A stretch of 64,000 nt of DNA from Marinilabiliaceae bacterium JC017 (GTDB taxonomy: Bacteria > Bacteroidota > Bacteroidia > Bacteroidales > Marinilabiliaceae), in the NCBI GenBank assembly GCA_004296775.1, contig RHGE01000017.1, forward strand, positions 1 to 64,000, read 5' to 3'. Each line of letters starts with the position of its first letter. Within the stretch, counting starts at the first letter, position 1. A program made the translations under genes and the position numbers. Below the pieces are notes generated by a model. The model ran no database searches. It worked only from the letters and a program-made list of their open reading frames with translations, and had not been told where the DNA came from. Shown in pieces: positions 44,229 through 53,190 of the stretch.

Positions 44229-45180
44229 GATTAAAAATTTGACAATGAATTCAAACATAGGTGTGAATTCTTCACCTCATTATTTATATCCTGACACAAA
44301 GGATAATTTCAAAATATGATAGAAATATAGAAAATACAGAAACTTATTACGTTTCTTTTATGTTGTTTATAAACTCAATCTATTACACTTCCTAACCCTT
44401 TATTTTTAGGAATACTTTATAGCACAAGCCATTCCTTTATTTTACATCCTGTGTATTTTTTAAAATTACATTTTAAAAACATAAACATGAAATAAAAGCC
44501 TGCCTTTAACATTAAATAACAAAGGAAGGCGGAATGGTTTTGGGGTTCACGGTTCTGGGTGTTATGGTTACTAATTCTGAGTTATGGGTTCTGAGTTGCG
44601 GGTTTACAGTGCCTACTATATAACTCTTTTAATCATTGGTTGATATTACAATCAAACCACCCCGATTTTCATTGCATAACCAATGAAAATCACCCCTCCT
44701 AATTCTTTCAGGAGGGGAAAAGAGTGACCGGCCGAAAAGAAAATGAATTACGAGTATTTAGTAGATGTGTAGAACAATCCTCGCTGCATCCCTTTGGACC
44801 TACGGGAATCTGCGTAAGACCAAAGATACTGGTAGCCCCAATTTAGAATAATCTCCCCTTTTGTTAGTATATCAAGACTTGAAGACTCTGTGTTACATGT
44901 TCCGGGTTGCAGGTTAGGCCATTAGACATTTTGAAATTCTTTGCGGCTTATGCGGCCTTGCGAGAGGCTGAAAGGTCCTGGGGTTATAGGTTCTGAGTTC
45001 AAGGTATCTCTGCGAATCTTTGCGTTTCCTCCGTGAATCTCTGCGTAACAAATTCTGAGTTGCGGGTTAGGCCGTTAGAAATTTTGGGATTCTCTGCGCC
45101 TTATGCGCCTTAGCGAGAGACTAAAATATTCAAGACGTAAGGTTAACAGTGTATCTACAATTCTATGTGTTACAGTTTAC
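44229..45180. other. Gene-free stretch with hairpins and dispersed phrases
   Basis: A perfect 11-bp inverted repeat GATTTTCATTG/CAATGAAAATC (44664-44691) is followed directly by CCCCTCCT/AGGAGGGG (44693-44717). 44881-44981 and 45003-45121 are two copies of the TCTGCG/TTTGCG repeat phrase. No gene was found. Confidence 0.55.
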
Positions 45181-45300
45181 AATCCATTTCCACCTATCTC
45201 AATTTATTTCAATCTGTTCCCACCTATTTCCATTTATTTCAATCTATTTCCACCTATTTCAATCTATTTCCAACTATCTCTACCCTCTTCAACCCCTTTC
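45181..45300. repeat. 10-bp pyrimidine-rich array (12 units)
   Basis: Twelve consecutive 10-bp units such as AATCTATTTC and CACCTATTTC, ending on the stop codon of the deacetylase gene (45299). All pyrimidine-rich on plus, so GA-rich in the gene's 3' end transcript. Confidence 0.85.
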
Positions 45301-46282
45301 ACTGAACCAGCTCCCTGCTATTCACCTTTATACCCGACAGCTCTTCAATAAACGGATCTACTTTAGGCACCGGCTTGAGTGGAATGCTGTCGGCCAAAGC
45401 CCACCGTTGCAACCAGGCAACTGACATGTCACCTACATAGGGATTTCCGCGTTCATAGGCTTCATCGGTCATTGCTTCCTCCAGGGAAATGAATTGATAA
45501 CCTCTCTTCTGCATCTGAATCAACACCTCTTCCAGGTGATCGGCATTGAGCCGGTTCACATGAAACATGAGAATTTGCTTTACCTCATACCCCAACACCT
45601 CTTTGGAAAATTCCTCGTTATAAGCCATGTCTTTCTCCATATACTGTAAATATGAATCAGCTACTTGTTGTTTGAGAAGGGAATCAGTTCCCGCATTGCG
45701 ATAGGCAGCATTGAAAAGCCAGTCGAAATAACCGGCCGTAACCGGTGCCGGTAGATAACCCCTCTCCTCAAGGAATTTCTCAAAGCCTGCTTTCTTAACA
45801 CTGTCCGCCCCTGTCTGCAAATAAGGATGCCGAAAATAGCGAAGCGGTCGGCCCTTTTGCTGCATGATGTTTTTGATAAGGCGCTCCCCCATGATCACTT
45901 CTGTTTTTAACGAATCCAGCGACACCCGATCCATGTGACAATGCGAATAGGTGTGGTTACCCAGTTCACAGCCTTTTTCCACCCATCGCTTTAACAAGTC
46001 AGCATACCCCTTTGGATCATCCATCTGATCCACTTTGCCCTGGTTTACGAATCCAACGGCAGGCACCTCATATTTTTCAAGAACAGCCAACAATTTATTG
46101 GTGATTGCTGCAGCCGAATCAAGCGTTGTAGGAAACACAACAGGTAAATCATCAAACGTAATAACCGCATACCTCACCGATCCATCACCCATCATACCCT
46201 TGTGGTTCATGATATCTTTTCCAACAAAAAAACCTATGAGTATAAAAAGAGCTAACAGGAGTAACAGCTTAATTGTTTTCAT
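45299..46282 (-). CDS. Polysaccharide deacetylase family protein (NodB domain)
   Basis: 327 aa. An N-terminal signal anchor (about 5-22) and a NodB fold: TFDD with D44/D45, the zinc motif H110-TYS-H114, and R151-HPYL. A C-terminal MFHVNRL corresponds to motif 5. Such enzymes remove N- or O-acetyl groups from chitin, peptidoglycan or other glycans with a divalent metal. It ends against a 10-bp repeat array. Substrate unknown. Confidence 0.9.
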   Translation of the reverse strand: MKTIKLLLLLALFILIGFFVGKDIMNHKGMMGDGSVRYAVITFDDLPVVFPTTLDSAAAITNKLLAVLEKYEVPAVGFVNQGKVDQMDDPKGYADLLKRWVEKGCELGNHTYSHCHMDRVSLDSLKTEVIMGERLIKNIMQQKGRPLRYFRHPYLQTGADSVKKAGFEKFLEERGYLPAPVTAGYFDWLFNAAYRNAGTDSLLKQQVADSYLQYMEKDMAYNEEFSKEVLGYEVKQILMFHVNRLNADHLEEVLIQMQKRGYQFISLEEAMTDEAYERGNPYVGDMSVAWLQRWALADSIPLKPVPKVDPFIEELSGIKVNSRELVQ

Positions 46283-46700
46283 GATTTAAGATTTACAGAA
46301 GTGAAAAATCAACGTAAGATACAATCTTAAAGGAAATTAATGCAAAACTGTAATAAAAGAACCACCAATGTCCAGTTGTTTGAGGAATATAACTATTCCC
46401 CAACACCCATCATCCTTGACAATTTTTCTGTTCCCGCAACGTTAATCCTCAATAGGGCATCAAGCTTCTTTTGAAAAACAGATTTTCAAACCATCATAAA
46501 TAGCATGGTTATTTATTCTGACAAATTATATTTTTGCATTCCCTTAATATAATAGATAGTTAGTTTTTAAATAATAGTATTAAGACCGATTTACATCTCA
46601 TTTATTTGTAATGAAAAGTTTCATCTGTTATTTATCCATAAACTATCTATCAGGCGTTTACAAAAAACCAAAGAACTGTTGTTAATAAATAACATAATCT
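46283..46700. other. Intergenic region with a possible promoter for the 46.7-48.8 kb pair
   Basis: TATTTTTG at 46529-46536 is a good -7 box on the plus strand, but it lies about 165 bp from the next start codon and has no clear -33 TTG. Nothing else was recognised in this gap. Confidence 0.35.
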
Positions 46701-47324
46701 ATGAAACCATTGAAATTACCCATCATATTGTGCCTGATCATACTTGCGGCAACTGCCTGTATCGATTGGGATCTGGATAAGATTTCCGACAAACTGGACT
46801 GGGAGCCTAATGTATCCTTCCCGGTTGGGGAACTCATCTTCAAAGCCAAAGACGATGTGGTGACCGATCTACCTAAGGATAGTGAATCCACCCTTGACGA
46901 GATGGAAATCAGAGATACCCTTTCCTTTGATTTTGATGATCTTTTTGATGTTCGTGAGAATGTTGAAAACATCTTGTTCCGACTCAATATTGAAAACCAT
47001 TATCCCGGTGGCGGTAAAGTCGAGATATTGTACTTATCAGAATCGAAAGAGATTATCGGGTCTCTTACCAAAGAGAATCCCATCATATTAGATCCGGCCG
47101 AAATGAATGAGGATGGTACGGTAAAGGCACCCTATAAAACCCGGGAAGATATTGATCTTTCAGATGATGAGATTGATGAACTCATCGCCACCAAAGAACT
47201 ACTGGTACTGGCCACATTATACGACGTAACCCTTACCCCGGCGATGTTAAATCATTTCAAAGACTACAAACTATTGACACAAATAGGCGTTCAAGCCCAG
47301 TTATCTATTTCTACCAACAACTAA
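46701..47324 (+). CDS. Lipoprotein of unknown function, partner of a DUF5723 barrel
   Basis: 207 aa. Signal peptide MKPLKLPIILCLIILAATAC with a lipobox cysteine at 20. The mature part is acidic, with LDWEPNVSFPVGELIFKAKD and strand-rich sequence, and resembles the N-terminal part of Bacteroidota surface lipoproteins but without a catalytic motif. It ends 7 bp before the DUF5723 gene, so the two are one unit and probably work together at the outer membrane. Confidence 0.75.
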   Translation: MKPLKLPIILCLIILAATACIDWDLDKISDKLDWEPNVSFPVGELIFKAKDDVVTDLPKDSESTLDEMEIRDTLSFDFDDLFDVRENVENILFRLNIENHYPGGGKVEILYLSESKEIIGSLTKENPIILDPAEMNEDGTVKAPYKTREDIDLSDDEIDELIATKELLVLATLYDVTLTPAMLNHFKDYKLLTQIGVQAQLSISTNN

Positions 47325-47331
47325 TCTGTAT

Positions 47332-48807
47332 ATGTTTTTTCCCTGTCTCCGCCAGACCTTGACTATAGGTCTGTTTTTTTTACTTTCTGTCTCCATTAAT
47401 GCTCAACAGGACAATACCCTGTTTTTCATGCACGACCTGCCACAATCAAACTTTGTGAATCCGGCAGTGCCCGCCAAATGTAAATTTATCATCGGGTTTC
47501 CGGCCCTCGCCTCCGTGCATGGCAACTATAGCAATACCGCCCTTACCTTCAAAGAGGCCTTTGATAAGGATCCGATAACCGATTCACTCTATCTCAATCC
47601 TTCAAATGTTATTTCCGGTTTAAACAAACGGGAATTGATTGCCTCGGAATTTCACCTCACCTGGTTTAACCTGGGCTTCTACATCAATGATTATTACCTG
47701 ACCTTTGCCATCAATGAAAAGGTTTCAACCTATAATATTTTCCCGAAAGAAATTATGGAACTGGGCTGGAAAGGCAACTCCGCTTTCCTTGGTCGTCAGG
47801 CCGCATTCGACGGCTTAAGAGTAAATGCCAACCACTACCGGGAATTTGCATTTGGTCTGTCGAAAGAGACCAGCAGTGGCTGGCGCTGGGGGGCCAGGGC
47901 TAAACTACTTTTTGGGATGGCCAACGTTTACACCCCAAAAACAAATGGCTACCTGCACACCGATCGCAACACGTTTAACCTGGATACCTATCTGAATAGC
48001 AAGGTACATGCCTCCTTCCCCATGGAAGTAACCACCGACGACGAAGGATATATCTCCGACATTGAGATAAAAGAAGATTTCAGCGCCTCCAATTACTTGC
48101 TGAATACAAAAAACATGGGGCTTGGCTTGGATTTAGGTTTCATCTATGACCTGAATGACCGCCTCACATTATCCGGAAGCCTCATTGATCTGGGATACAT
48201 CAACTGGAAAGACGAAACCAACACCTTCACCTCCAGCGGCCACTTCTCCTATGCCGGAACAGGCACTGACTCCGATTTTAATACAATGGACGACCTCTCT
48301 CACCTGGGCGATTCCCTGAAAAATGTTTTTAGCCCGGATCCTACCACCGGCCCCTATACCTCTCCCCTGACACCTCAGGTCTACCTGGGCGCCACAGCCG
48401 ACCTGACTTCATTCCTGAATGCAGGCTTACTGTTTCGCTCTGAATTCTTTCGCAGCAAATATCACCCCTCGGTCACCATCTCAGCGAACACCTACGGCTT
48501 CAAACGATTAAATGTCAGCCTCTCCAACACCATTGAAAACGGCACCATCTTTAACCCGGGAGCGGGCATTGGAGTACAACTGGGCATCTTCCAGCTCCAT
48601 GCCCTGTGCGATAATTTTGCAGCATTCTTTGATCCGCTGGATACCCGTAATGTTAATTTCCGCTTCGGCTTAAGTTTCGTCCCCGGATGCAATGAGAAAA
48701 ACATGAAGAAGAAAACAGCGTCCAACGGCATCCAGGCATTACCCTGTTACTACAATTACTATCCGGATCAAAAAACAAGAAAAAAGAACAGACGCAAGTA
48801 TAAATAG
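47332..48807 (+). CDS. DUF5723-family outer-membrane barrel protein
   Basis: 491 aa. A signal peptide (LFFLLSVSINAQQ) is followed by LFFMHDLPQSNFVNPAVPAK and PALASVHGNYSNTALTF, the conserved start of DUF5723. The rest is a long beta-barrel with repeated amphipathic strands and a basic C-terminal tail (KKNRRKYK), odd for a barrel end. The family is related in shape to PorV/FadL proteins. Role unknown. Confidence 0.85.
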   Translation: MFFPCLRQTLTIGLFFLLSVSINAQQDNTLFFMHDLPQSNFVNPAVPAKCKFIIGFPALASVHGNYSNTALTFKEAFDKDPITDSLYLNPSNVISGLNKRELIASEFHLTWFNLGFYINDYYLTFAINEKVSTYNIFPKEIMELGWKGNSAFLGRQAAFDGLRVNANHYREFAFGLSKETSSGWRWGARAKLLFGMANVYTPKTNGYLHTDRNTFNLDTYLNSKVHASFPMEVTTDDEGYISDIEIKEDFSASNYLLNTKNMGLGLDLGFIYDLNDRLTLSGSLIDLGYINWKDETNTFTSSGHFSYAGTGTDSDFNTMDDLSHLGDSLKNVFSPDPTTGPYTSPLTPQVYLGATADLTSFLNAGLLFRSEFFRSKYHPSVTISANTYGFKRLNVSLSNTIENGTIFNPGAGIGVQLGIFQLHALCDNFAAFFDPLDTRNVNFRFGLSFVPGCNEKNMKKKTASNGIQALPCYYNYYPDQKTRKKNRRKYK

Positions 48808-48839
48808 GCGAGGTAGGCTGAGAGGACACTGGCCGCCTA

Positions 48840-48909
48840 GAAATAGATAGAGAGGTTAGAGGGGGAAATAGATGGAAACACTTAGAGATATATTGAAACA
48901 GTAAGAAAT
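48840..48909. repeat. 10-bp periodic array (inverse orientation)
   Basis: Seven degenerate 10-bp units like AGATGGAAAC and ATATTGAAAC. The reverse complement of its centre matches 19380-19408. Confidence 0.6.
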
Positions 48910-48910
48910 A

Positions 48911-48955
48911 CTTGACACTTTGTACTTGATACTTTTCCGACTTATCTAGGTTAGG
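48911..48955 (-). repeat. Dispersed CCTGGACAARCCAG-type element, copy 3 (degenerate)
   Basis: On the minus strand it reads CCTAACCTAGATAAGTCGGA then AAAGTATCAAGTAC, a weak relative of 18371-18440. Confidence 0.45.
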
Positions 48956-49092
48956 ATTGTTATTTCTTGGCGTCCTGCCTCGCTTCGGGCTCGCCACCGC
49001 GCTTTCCGTTTCTACTCCTCGCTATCCCTTCCCGCCCATGCCAACGCCTCGCTGTGGGGTATCCACTGCAATCGCTGGCCGGAAACAATCTA

Positions 49093-49134
49093 CAGTTAAC
49101 AATTAACAGTCATCAGTCAACAATCAACAGTTAG
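49093..49134. repeat. 7-bp tandem array (6 units)
   Basis: CAGTTAA, CAATTAA, CAGTCAT, CAGTCAA, CAATCAA, CAGTTAG, followed by TAGTT, the same ending as the 14-unit array at 20670-20767. 48976-49080 just before it is GC-richer and shows no gene. Confidence 0.8.
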
Positions 49135-49394
49135 TAGTTACCATCTGTCTAAAATCCCACAACCTATTGTCTTATTCCAACAAACAACTAAAAACAACCT
49201 TCCACTTAAAAGCTTTCTTCAGGCTGCTGCTGAAAAAACACAGATGCAATATCCATGTTCCCTTTGGCCAAATATTCCAACCAAGCAGTAATTCATCTTG
49301 ACACTTCGTACTTCTCCCTTTATCCTTTTCCCTTTGCACTTTATACTTTTTACTTTGTCCATTTTACTTTCCCCTTTCCCCTTTCCCTTCAAGC

Positions 49395-49739
49395 TTAAGA
49401 TGCGATCATGAGAGTCTGAGATGAAAACATGGCAATCGAAGATACGGTTTAGGCATCCTGAGAAGGGATCTAGGCACCCTGACTTTCAATCATGACAATC
49501 TGAGAAGCGATCATGAGACCCTGAGATGAAAACATGGCAGTCAAAGATGTAAAAATAACAGTCAAAGAAGCAGTCTAGGCATCCTGAGAAGGGATCCAGG
49601 CACCCTGACATTCGATCATGACACCCTGAGAAGCGATCATGAGACCCTGAGATGAAAACATGGCAGTCAAAGATGCAATTATGGCAGTCAAAGATGCGGT
49701 TTAGGTATCCTGAGATGTGGTCATGGCAACCTGACATCT
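49395..49739. repeat. 21-bp minisatellite with 126-bp higher-order repeat (16 units)
   Basis: Sixteen full 21-bp units plus a part, of types CTGAGAAGCGATCATGAGAC.., CTGAGATGAAAACATGGCAG.. and CAAAGATG... Blocks of six units repeat at 126 bp (49500-49625 against 49626-49739), and an earlier block has five. A minus-strand frame is open throughout as 7-residue repeats (for example FSGCHDR), but I consider it non-coding. Confidence 0.9.
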
Positions 49740-49836
49740 ACCCTCCCGATGTATCAACCCGTATTAATTGAGTAAAGTATAGGTAGTGATGCGATAACTA
49801 AAAAACATGATCAATAATATTCTCTTAATCTTGGAC

Positions 49837-49867
49837 TTGAATTACACCCTGTCTTGTTTTATATTTG
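49837..49867 (+). promoter_or_regulatory. Promoter of the DUF4136 lipoprotein operon
   Basis: TTG (49837-49839), 20-bp spacer, TATATTTG (49860-49867). The first gene starts about 73 bp downstream. Confidence 0.7.
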
Positions 49868-49940
49868 ACAACTGTACAAACAGAACAAAACTTTTAACTA
49901 TTCAATATTGTTTCATTTCAAATCAATAAAACACTAAACA

Positions 49941-50579
49941 ATGAGAAACCTAACTTATGCAACGCTGGTTGCACTGTTGATTCTCGCCGGATGTTATCCG
50001 GGAGGACCCGAATTTGTGGATGAGCTGGACATTGCCATCTCCCATTATGACCCCGACTATTTTGATGACGATCTGACCGGCACCACCTTTGAGATGCCAG
50101 ACTCGGTGGTCTACCTGAAAGATGGAAAAGAGAATGAAGATGCCGACCACTCCAAGGACGGCCAACTACTGGACCAAATCAGAGACCATATGCTGGCAAA
50201 TGGTTTTAATGAGTTTGTGGAAGCAGAAGGCCAGGAACCTAATTTAATTGTGGCAGTTATATCGATCACCTCTACCCAGGGTGGATACATTTGGAATCCT
50301 TATCCTCCGGGATACTGGGACTGGTGGTATTGGGGACCTGGCTATCCGGGTTGGGGCTGGGGTCCCGGCTGGGGTTATCCTTACTACTACAGCTATAAAA
50401 CCGGTACCATTGTAACGGAACTGGGCAATTGGGATGAACGCGACGAGGAAAAGGAAACCGTACCATCTATTTATCACGGAGCTTTAAACGGCCTGCTCCA
50501 GGGCTCAAGTAGTTACATTGACGCCCGCGTAAAACAGGGCCTTGACGACCTTTTCAATCAGGCTCCTTTTGACAAATAA
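49941..50579 (+). CDS. DUF4136-family lipoprotein
   Basis: 212 aa. Signal peptide with lipobox LAGC (cysteine at 18), then YPGGPEFVDELDIAISHYDP and the LLDQIRDHMLANGF helix typical of DUF4136. An unusual aromatic, Gly/Pro/Trp-rich loop (WNPYPPGYWDWWYWGPGYPG and beyond) is inserted at about 110-150. The family's function is unknown. It is followed 20 bp later by a barrel protein, so both likely act at the outer membrane. Confidence 0.85.
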   Translation: MRNLTYATLVALLILAGCYPGGPEFVDELDIAISHYDPDYFDDDLTGTTFEMPDSVVYLKDGKENEDADHSKDGQLLDQIRDHMLANGFNEFVEAEGQEPNLIVAVISITSTQGGYIWNPYPPGYWDWWYWGPGYPGWGWGPGWGYPYYYSYKTGTIVTELGNWDERDEEKETVPSIYHGALNGLLQGSSSYIDARVKQGLDDLFNQAPFDK

Positions 50580-50599
50580 AACTTAACCTCATCTCAAAA

Positions 50600-51220
50600 A
50601 TGAAGAAAATGAAAACTTATAAAGCCATTTTTATACTTGTATTATTCGCATTGGGATTGGGTGTTAACGCTCAAAACAAAACCAATGCCTATTACACCAT
50701 GGGCATCCCCATGTCCGACACCAAAGACTATATCAGTAAAACCAGTTTCCGGGGAGCCGCCCTGGAGTTTGAACATTTGGTGAAAGACAATGTGGGTGTG
50801 GGCATTCTGGTGGGTTGGAACACCTTTTACGAATCCCTATCCAAAGACACCTACCCGTTATCTAATATAAACGAAACAGTTAACGGGGCCATCACCGGTA
50901 AACAATACCGCTACCTGAACATGGTTCCCATGCTGGCCACGGGTAAATACTATTTCACCGATGAAGACCAACCCATACGTCCCTTTGCCGGCCTGGGAGT
51001 GGGAACTTATTACATCGAACAGAAAACCGACATGGGACTCTACTCCGACAGGGAGAAATCATGGCATTTCGGGTTAGCACCCAAGGCAGGCGTACTTATT
51101 CCCCTTAATTACGCGGTGAGCGTCTCCGTTGCCATTGATTACAACATTGCTTTCAAAACCTCGAAAATTGATCAGCAAAACTGGCTGGGAATCAATGTGG
51201 GATTTAGCTGGGATTATTAA
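50600..51220 (+). CDS. Outer-membrane beta-barrel protein
   Basis: 206 aa (start could also be the Met at codon 4). Signal peptide ending GLGVNAQ, then eight or so amphipathic strands like GVGILVGWNTFYESLS and PFAGLGVGTYYIEQKTDMG, ending in an aromatic residue (SWDY), as in OmpW/OprF-type small barrels. Cotranscribed with the DUF4136 lipoprotein, and terminated at 51337-51364. Confidence 0.85.
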   Translation: MKKMKTYKAIFILVLFALGLGVNAQNKTNAYYTMGIPMSDTKDYISKTSFRGAALEFEHLVKDNVGVGILVGWNTFYESLSKDTYPLSNINETVNGAITGKQYRYLNMVPMLATGKYYFTDEDQPIRPFAGLGVGTYYIEQKTDMGLYSDREKSWHFGLAPKAGVLIPLNYAVSVSVAIDYNIAFKTSKIDQQNWLGINVGFSWDY

Positions 51221-51336
51221 TATTTCATTCAACAACAATCCTGAAAATGACTTCCGGCTATAGTAGCTATTGCTGACCTTAGCATGACCAATCAAGTAAT
51301 TACAATCATAAAGGATTATTAATTTTAGAAACCATC

Positions 51337-51364
51337 AACCACCGCTCATAAGCGGTGGTTTTTT
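51337..51364 (+). terminator. Terminator after the DUF4136-barrel operon
   Basis: AACCACCGCT with its complement, CATA loop and T-run. The remaining 200 bp up to the next gene show nothing else. Confidence 0.9.
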
Positions 51365-51566
51365 ATGCAAAAATCCAAATAAAACTATTGCTATTATTCA
51401 CATGACATAAATCATCCTATTATATTCTACTGGTCTATTTGCCCTTCGTATTATTTTCAACCAACACACCACACAATCAGACTCTGCAAAGCCTGTATTC
51501 ATTAATTTTACACTGCGATACAAACCTTACAACAGGCTTATATTTATTTTTTAAATACTAATTTCA

Positions 51567-52463
51567 ATGAAAACACTTAAACTTGCCTTATGGGCATTAT
51601 TCACTTCAGCACTGGTATTTACCGGCTGTAGTGAGGATGATGATGCAGATACTACCCCACCATCCAATGTCACTGATCTATCTGTTGAATCAGGAGACAT
51701 GTTCCTGAAAATAACCTGGACACAACCAGAAGAAGATGATTTTGATAAAGTTAAAATCACACTAAACCATGCGGAAACAACAGTAGATAAAGGAACAAAT
51801 CAGCTGATTGTTGAAAAATTAGAGAATGGAAGAGAGTACACCTTTCAGGTGACAACCATGGACCTTGCCGGTAACCAATCAGAAAAGCAAACCATTAAAG
51901 GAATCCCACGGTTATTGGTAAAAACCTTTGAAGGAACTTATCCTGAAAAAGGGACCTATATCAATAATGATGATTTTAAGATGGCACTGCAATTAGGAGA
52001 CAATAATTCTTATAAAATGGCGATGCTTGATTTCAGATGGTACGGTACTTTAACCAAAACCACAGTTGGCACCTTTGTTTGCTCCACAGAGGAGAAAAGC
52101 ATCCTCAATCCGGAAATGGTTACTACCAGCACCGATTCAATGAATATTGCCTTAACATTTACTAATGAAAATGGCACATTCTATGCCCAAAGGCTTCTTG
52201 AAAAGGTTGAAGGAGATGTCACACTACTTCCTGGTAAATACACAAGCTTTAACTATTCAAAAGAAATAGGATCTGAATATTGCATAAAGAAAGAATTGAC
52301 CGTAAAAGAAGATGGCACCTATGTAATGACCGTTACAGATCAAGAGGACAAAACAGGCAATTGGTCAACCGAAGACATTCGTAAAGGCACAATCAGTTTC
52401 ATTAAAGTTAACTACCGTACTTTTCTACTAACCGAAAACGATAGGTTATATACTAAGCTATAA
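51567..52463 (+). CDS. FN3-domain lipoprotein (DUF4959-like N-terminus)
   Basis: 298 aa. Signal peptide with TGC lipobox and Asp-rich SEDDDADTTPPSNV linker, then a fibronectin III-like domain (about 30-115, VTDLSVESGDMFLKITWTQP, REYTFQVTTMDLAGNQS). Residues about 120-298 form a beta-rich region with lipocalin-like strands (AMLDFRWYGTLTKTTVG, TGNWSTEDI). Probably surface exposed; ligand unknown. No partner gene is adjacent. Confidence 0.8.
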   Translation: MKTLKLALWALFTSALVFTGCSEDDDADTTPPSNVTDLSVESGDMFLKITWTQPEEDDFDKVKITLNHAETTVDKGTNQLIVEKLENGREYTFQVTTMDLAGNQSEKQTIKGIPRLLVKTFEGTYPEKGTYINNDDFKMALQLGDNNSYKMAMLDFRWYGTLTKTTVGTFVCSTEEKSILNPEMVTTSTDSMNIALTFTNENGTFYAQRLLEKVEGDVTLLPGKYTSFNYSKEIGSEYCIKKELTVKEDGTYVMTVTDQEDKTGNWSTEDIRKGTISFIKVNYRTFLLTENDRLYTKL

Positions 52464-52533
52464 AATTAGGAGGGGCTCAGATTTATCCTGACTACCCCTT
52501 CTTTTTCCGTCTATTTGCTCCTCCCCCTCTCTC

Positions 52534-53190
52534 TTATTCACAATACTTTTCAATGTATTCCCCGGCCAATTCTATGCCTAATTCCCTGGCTTTGGTCCAA
52601 TCGGCCTTTGCCTGTTTCTTATCTTTGAGCATGAGGTAAGCCATCCCCCGGTTAAAATAGATATTGGCTCCATTGGGATTAAAATGAAGCGCAATCCCAT
52701 AGACTTCAATGGCCTCGGAATACTTTTTTAATTTCATCAGGCAATTCGCCTTATTGAGATAATAGGCATAGACCAATTCGAAATCCTCACCGTTGATTTT
52801 GCTAAAGTGGATGGCTTTTTCGTAGGCTTCCAGCGCTTTGGAAATCATCTCCTGCCGGGTATAAGCATTGCCCAGGTAATACCACAACTCATCGTCACTG
52901 GAAAAAATGGCGGTTGCTTTCTTTAAATAATCCGTTGCCAACGGATATTTTTTTTGCCTCGACAAGGCATAATTCAAATTCACATAACTGGTACGAATGG
53001 TGGAATCTAATACTATGGCTTTTATCAATAGATTTTCAGCCACTAGATAGTTTTCAGCTTCAATCAATACCGAAGCTTGATTATTCAACTCCAAGGCCTT
53101 TTGATGATCCTCAAAGGAAATTTGACCTAGCACAAGTGATTGTCCTAAAAGCCAAAATGAAAGTATTATTTGGAAACCTCTGCCCCACAT
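52534..53190 (-). CDS. Exported TPR-repeat protein
   Basis: 218 aa. Signal peptide MWGRGFQIILSFWLLGQSLV. About four to five tetratricopeptide repeats with NLNYALSRQKKYPLATDYLK, YYLGNAYTRQEMISKALEAY, NKANCLMKLKKYSEAIEVYG and FNRGMAYLMLKDKKQAKADW. A periplasmic protein-protein scaffold; partner unknown. Confidence 0.85.
   Translation of the reverse strand: MWGRGFQIILSFWLLGQSLVLGQISFEDHQKALELNNQASVLIEAENYLVAENLLIKAIVLDSTIRTSYVNLNYALSRQKKYPLATDYLKKATAIFSSDDELWYYLGNAYTRQEMISKALEAYEKAIHFSKINGEDFELVYAYYLNKANCLMKLKKYSEAIEVYGIALHFNPNGANIYFNRGMAYLMLKDKKQAKADWTKARELGIELAGEYIEKYCE

Noticed and set aside
49486-49737. 83-aa minus-strand frame with Cys/His-rich 7-residue repeats
   Set aside because: The apparent Cys/His pattern is a by-product of the 21-bp repeat; metal-binding spacing is not kept and the frame coincides with a minisatellite.
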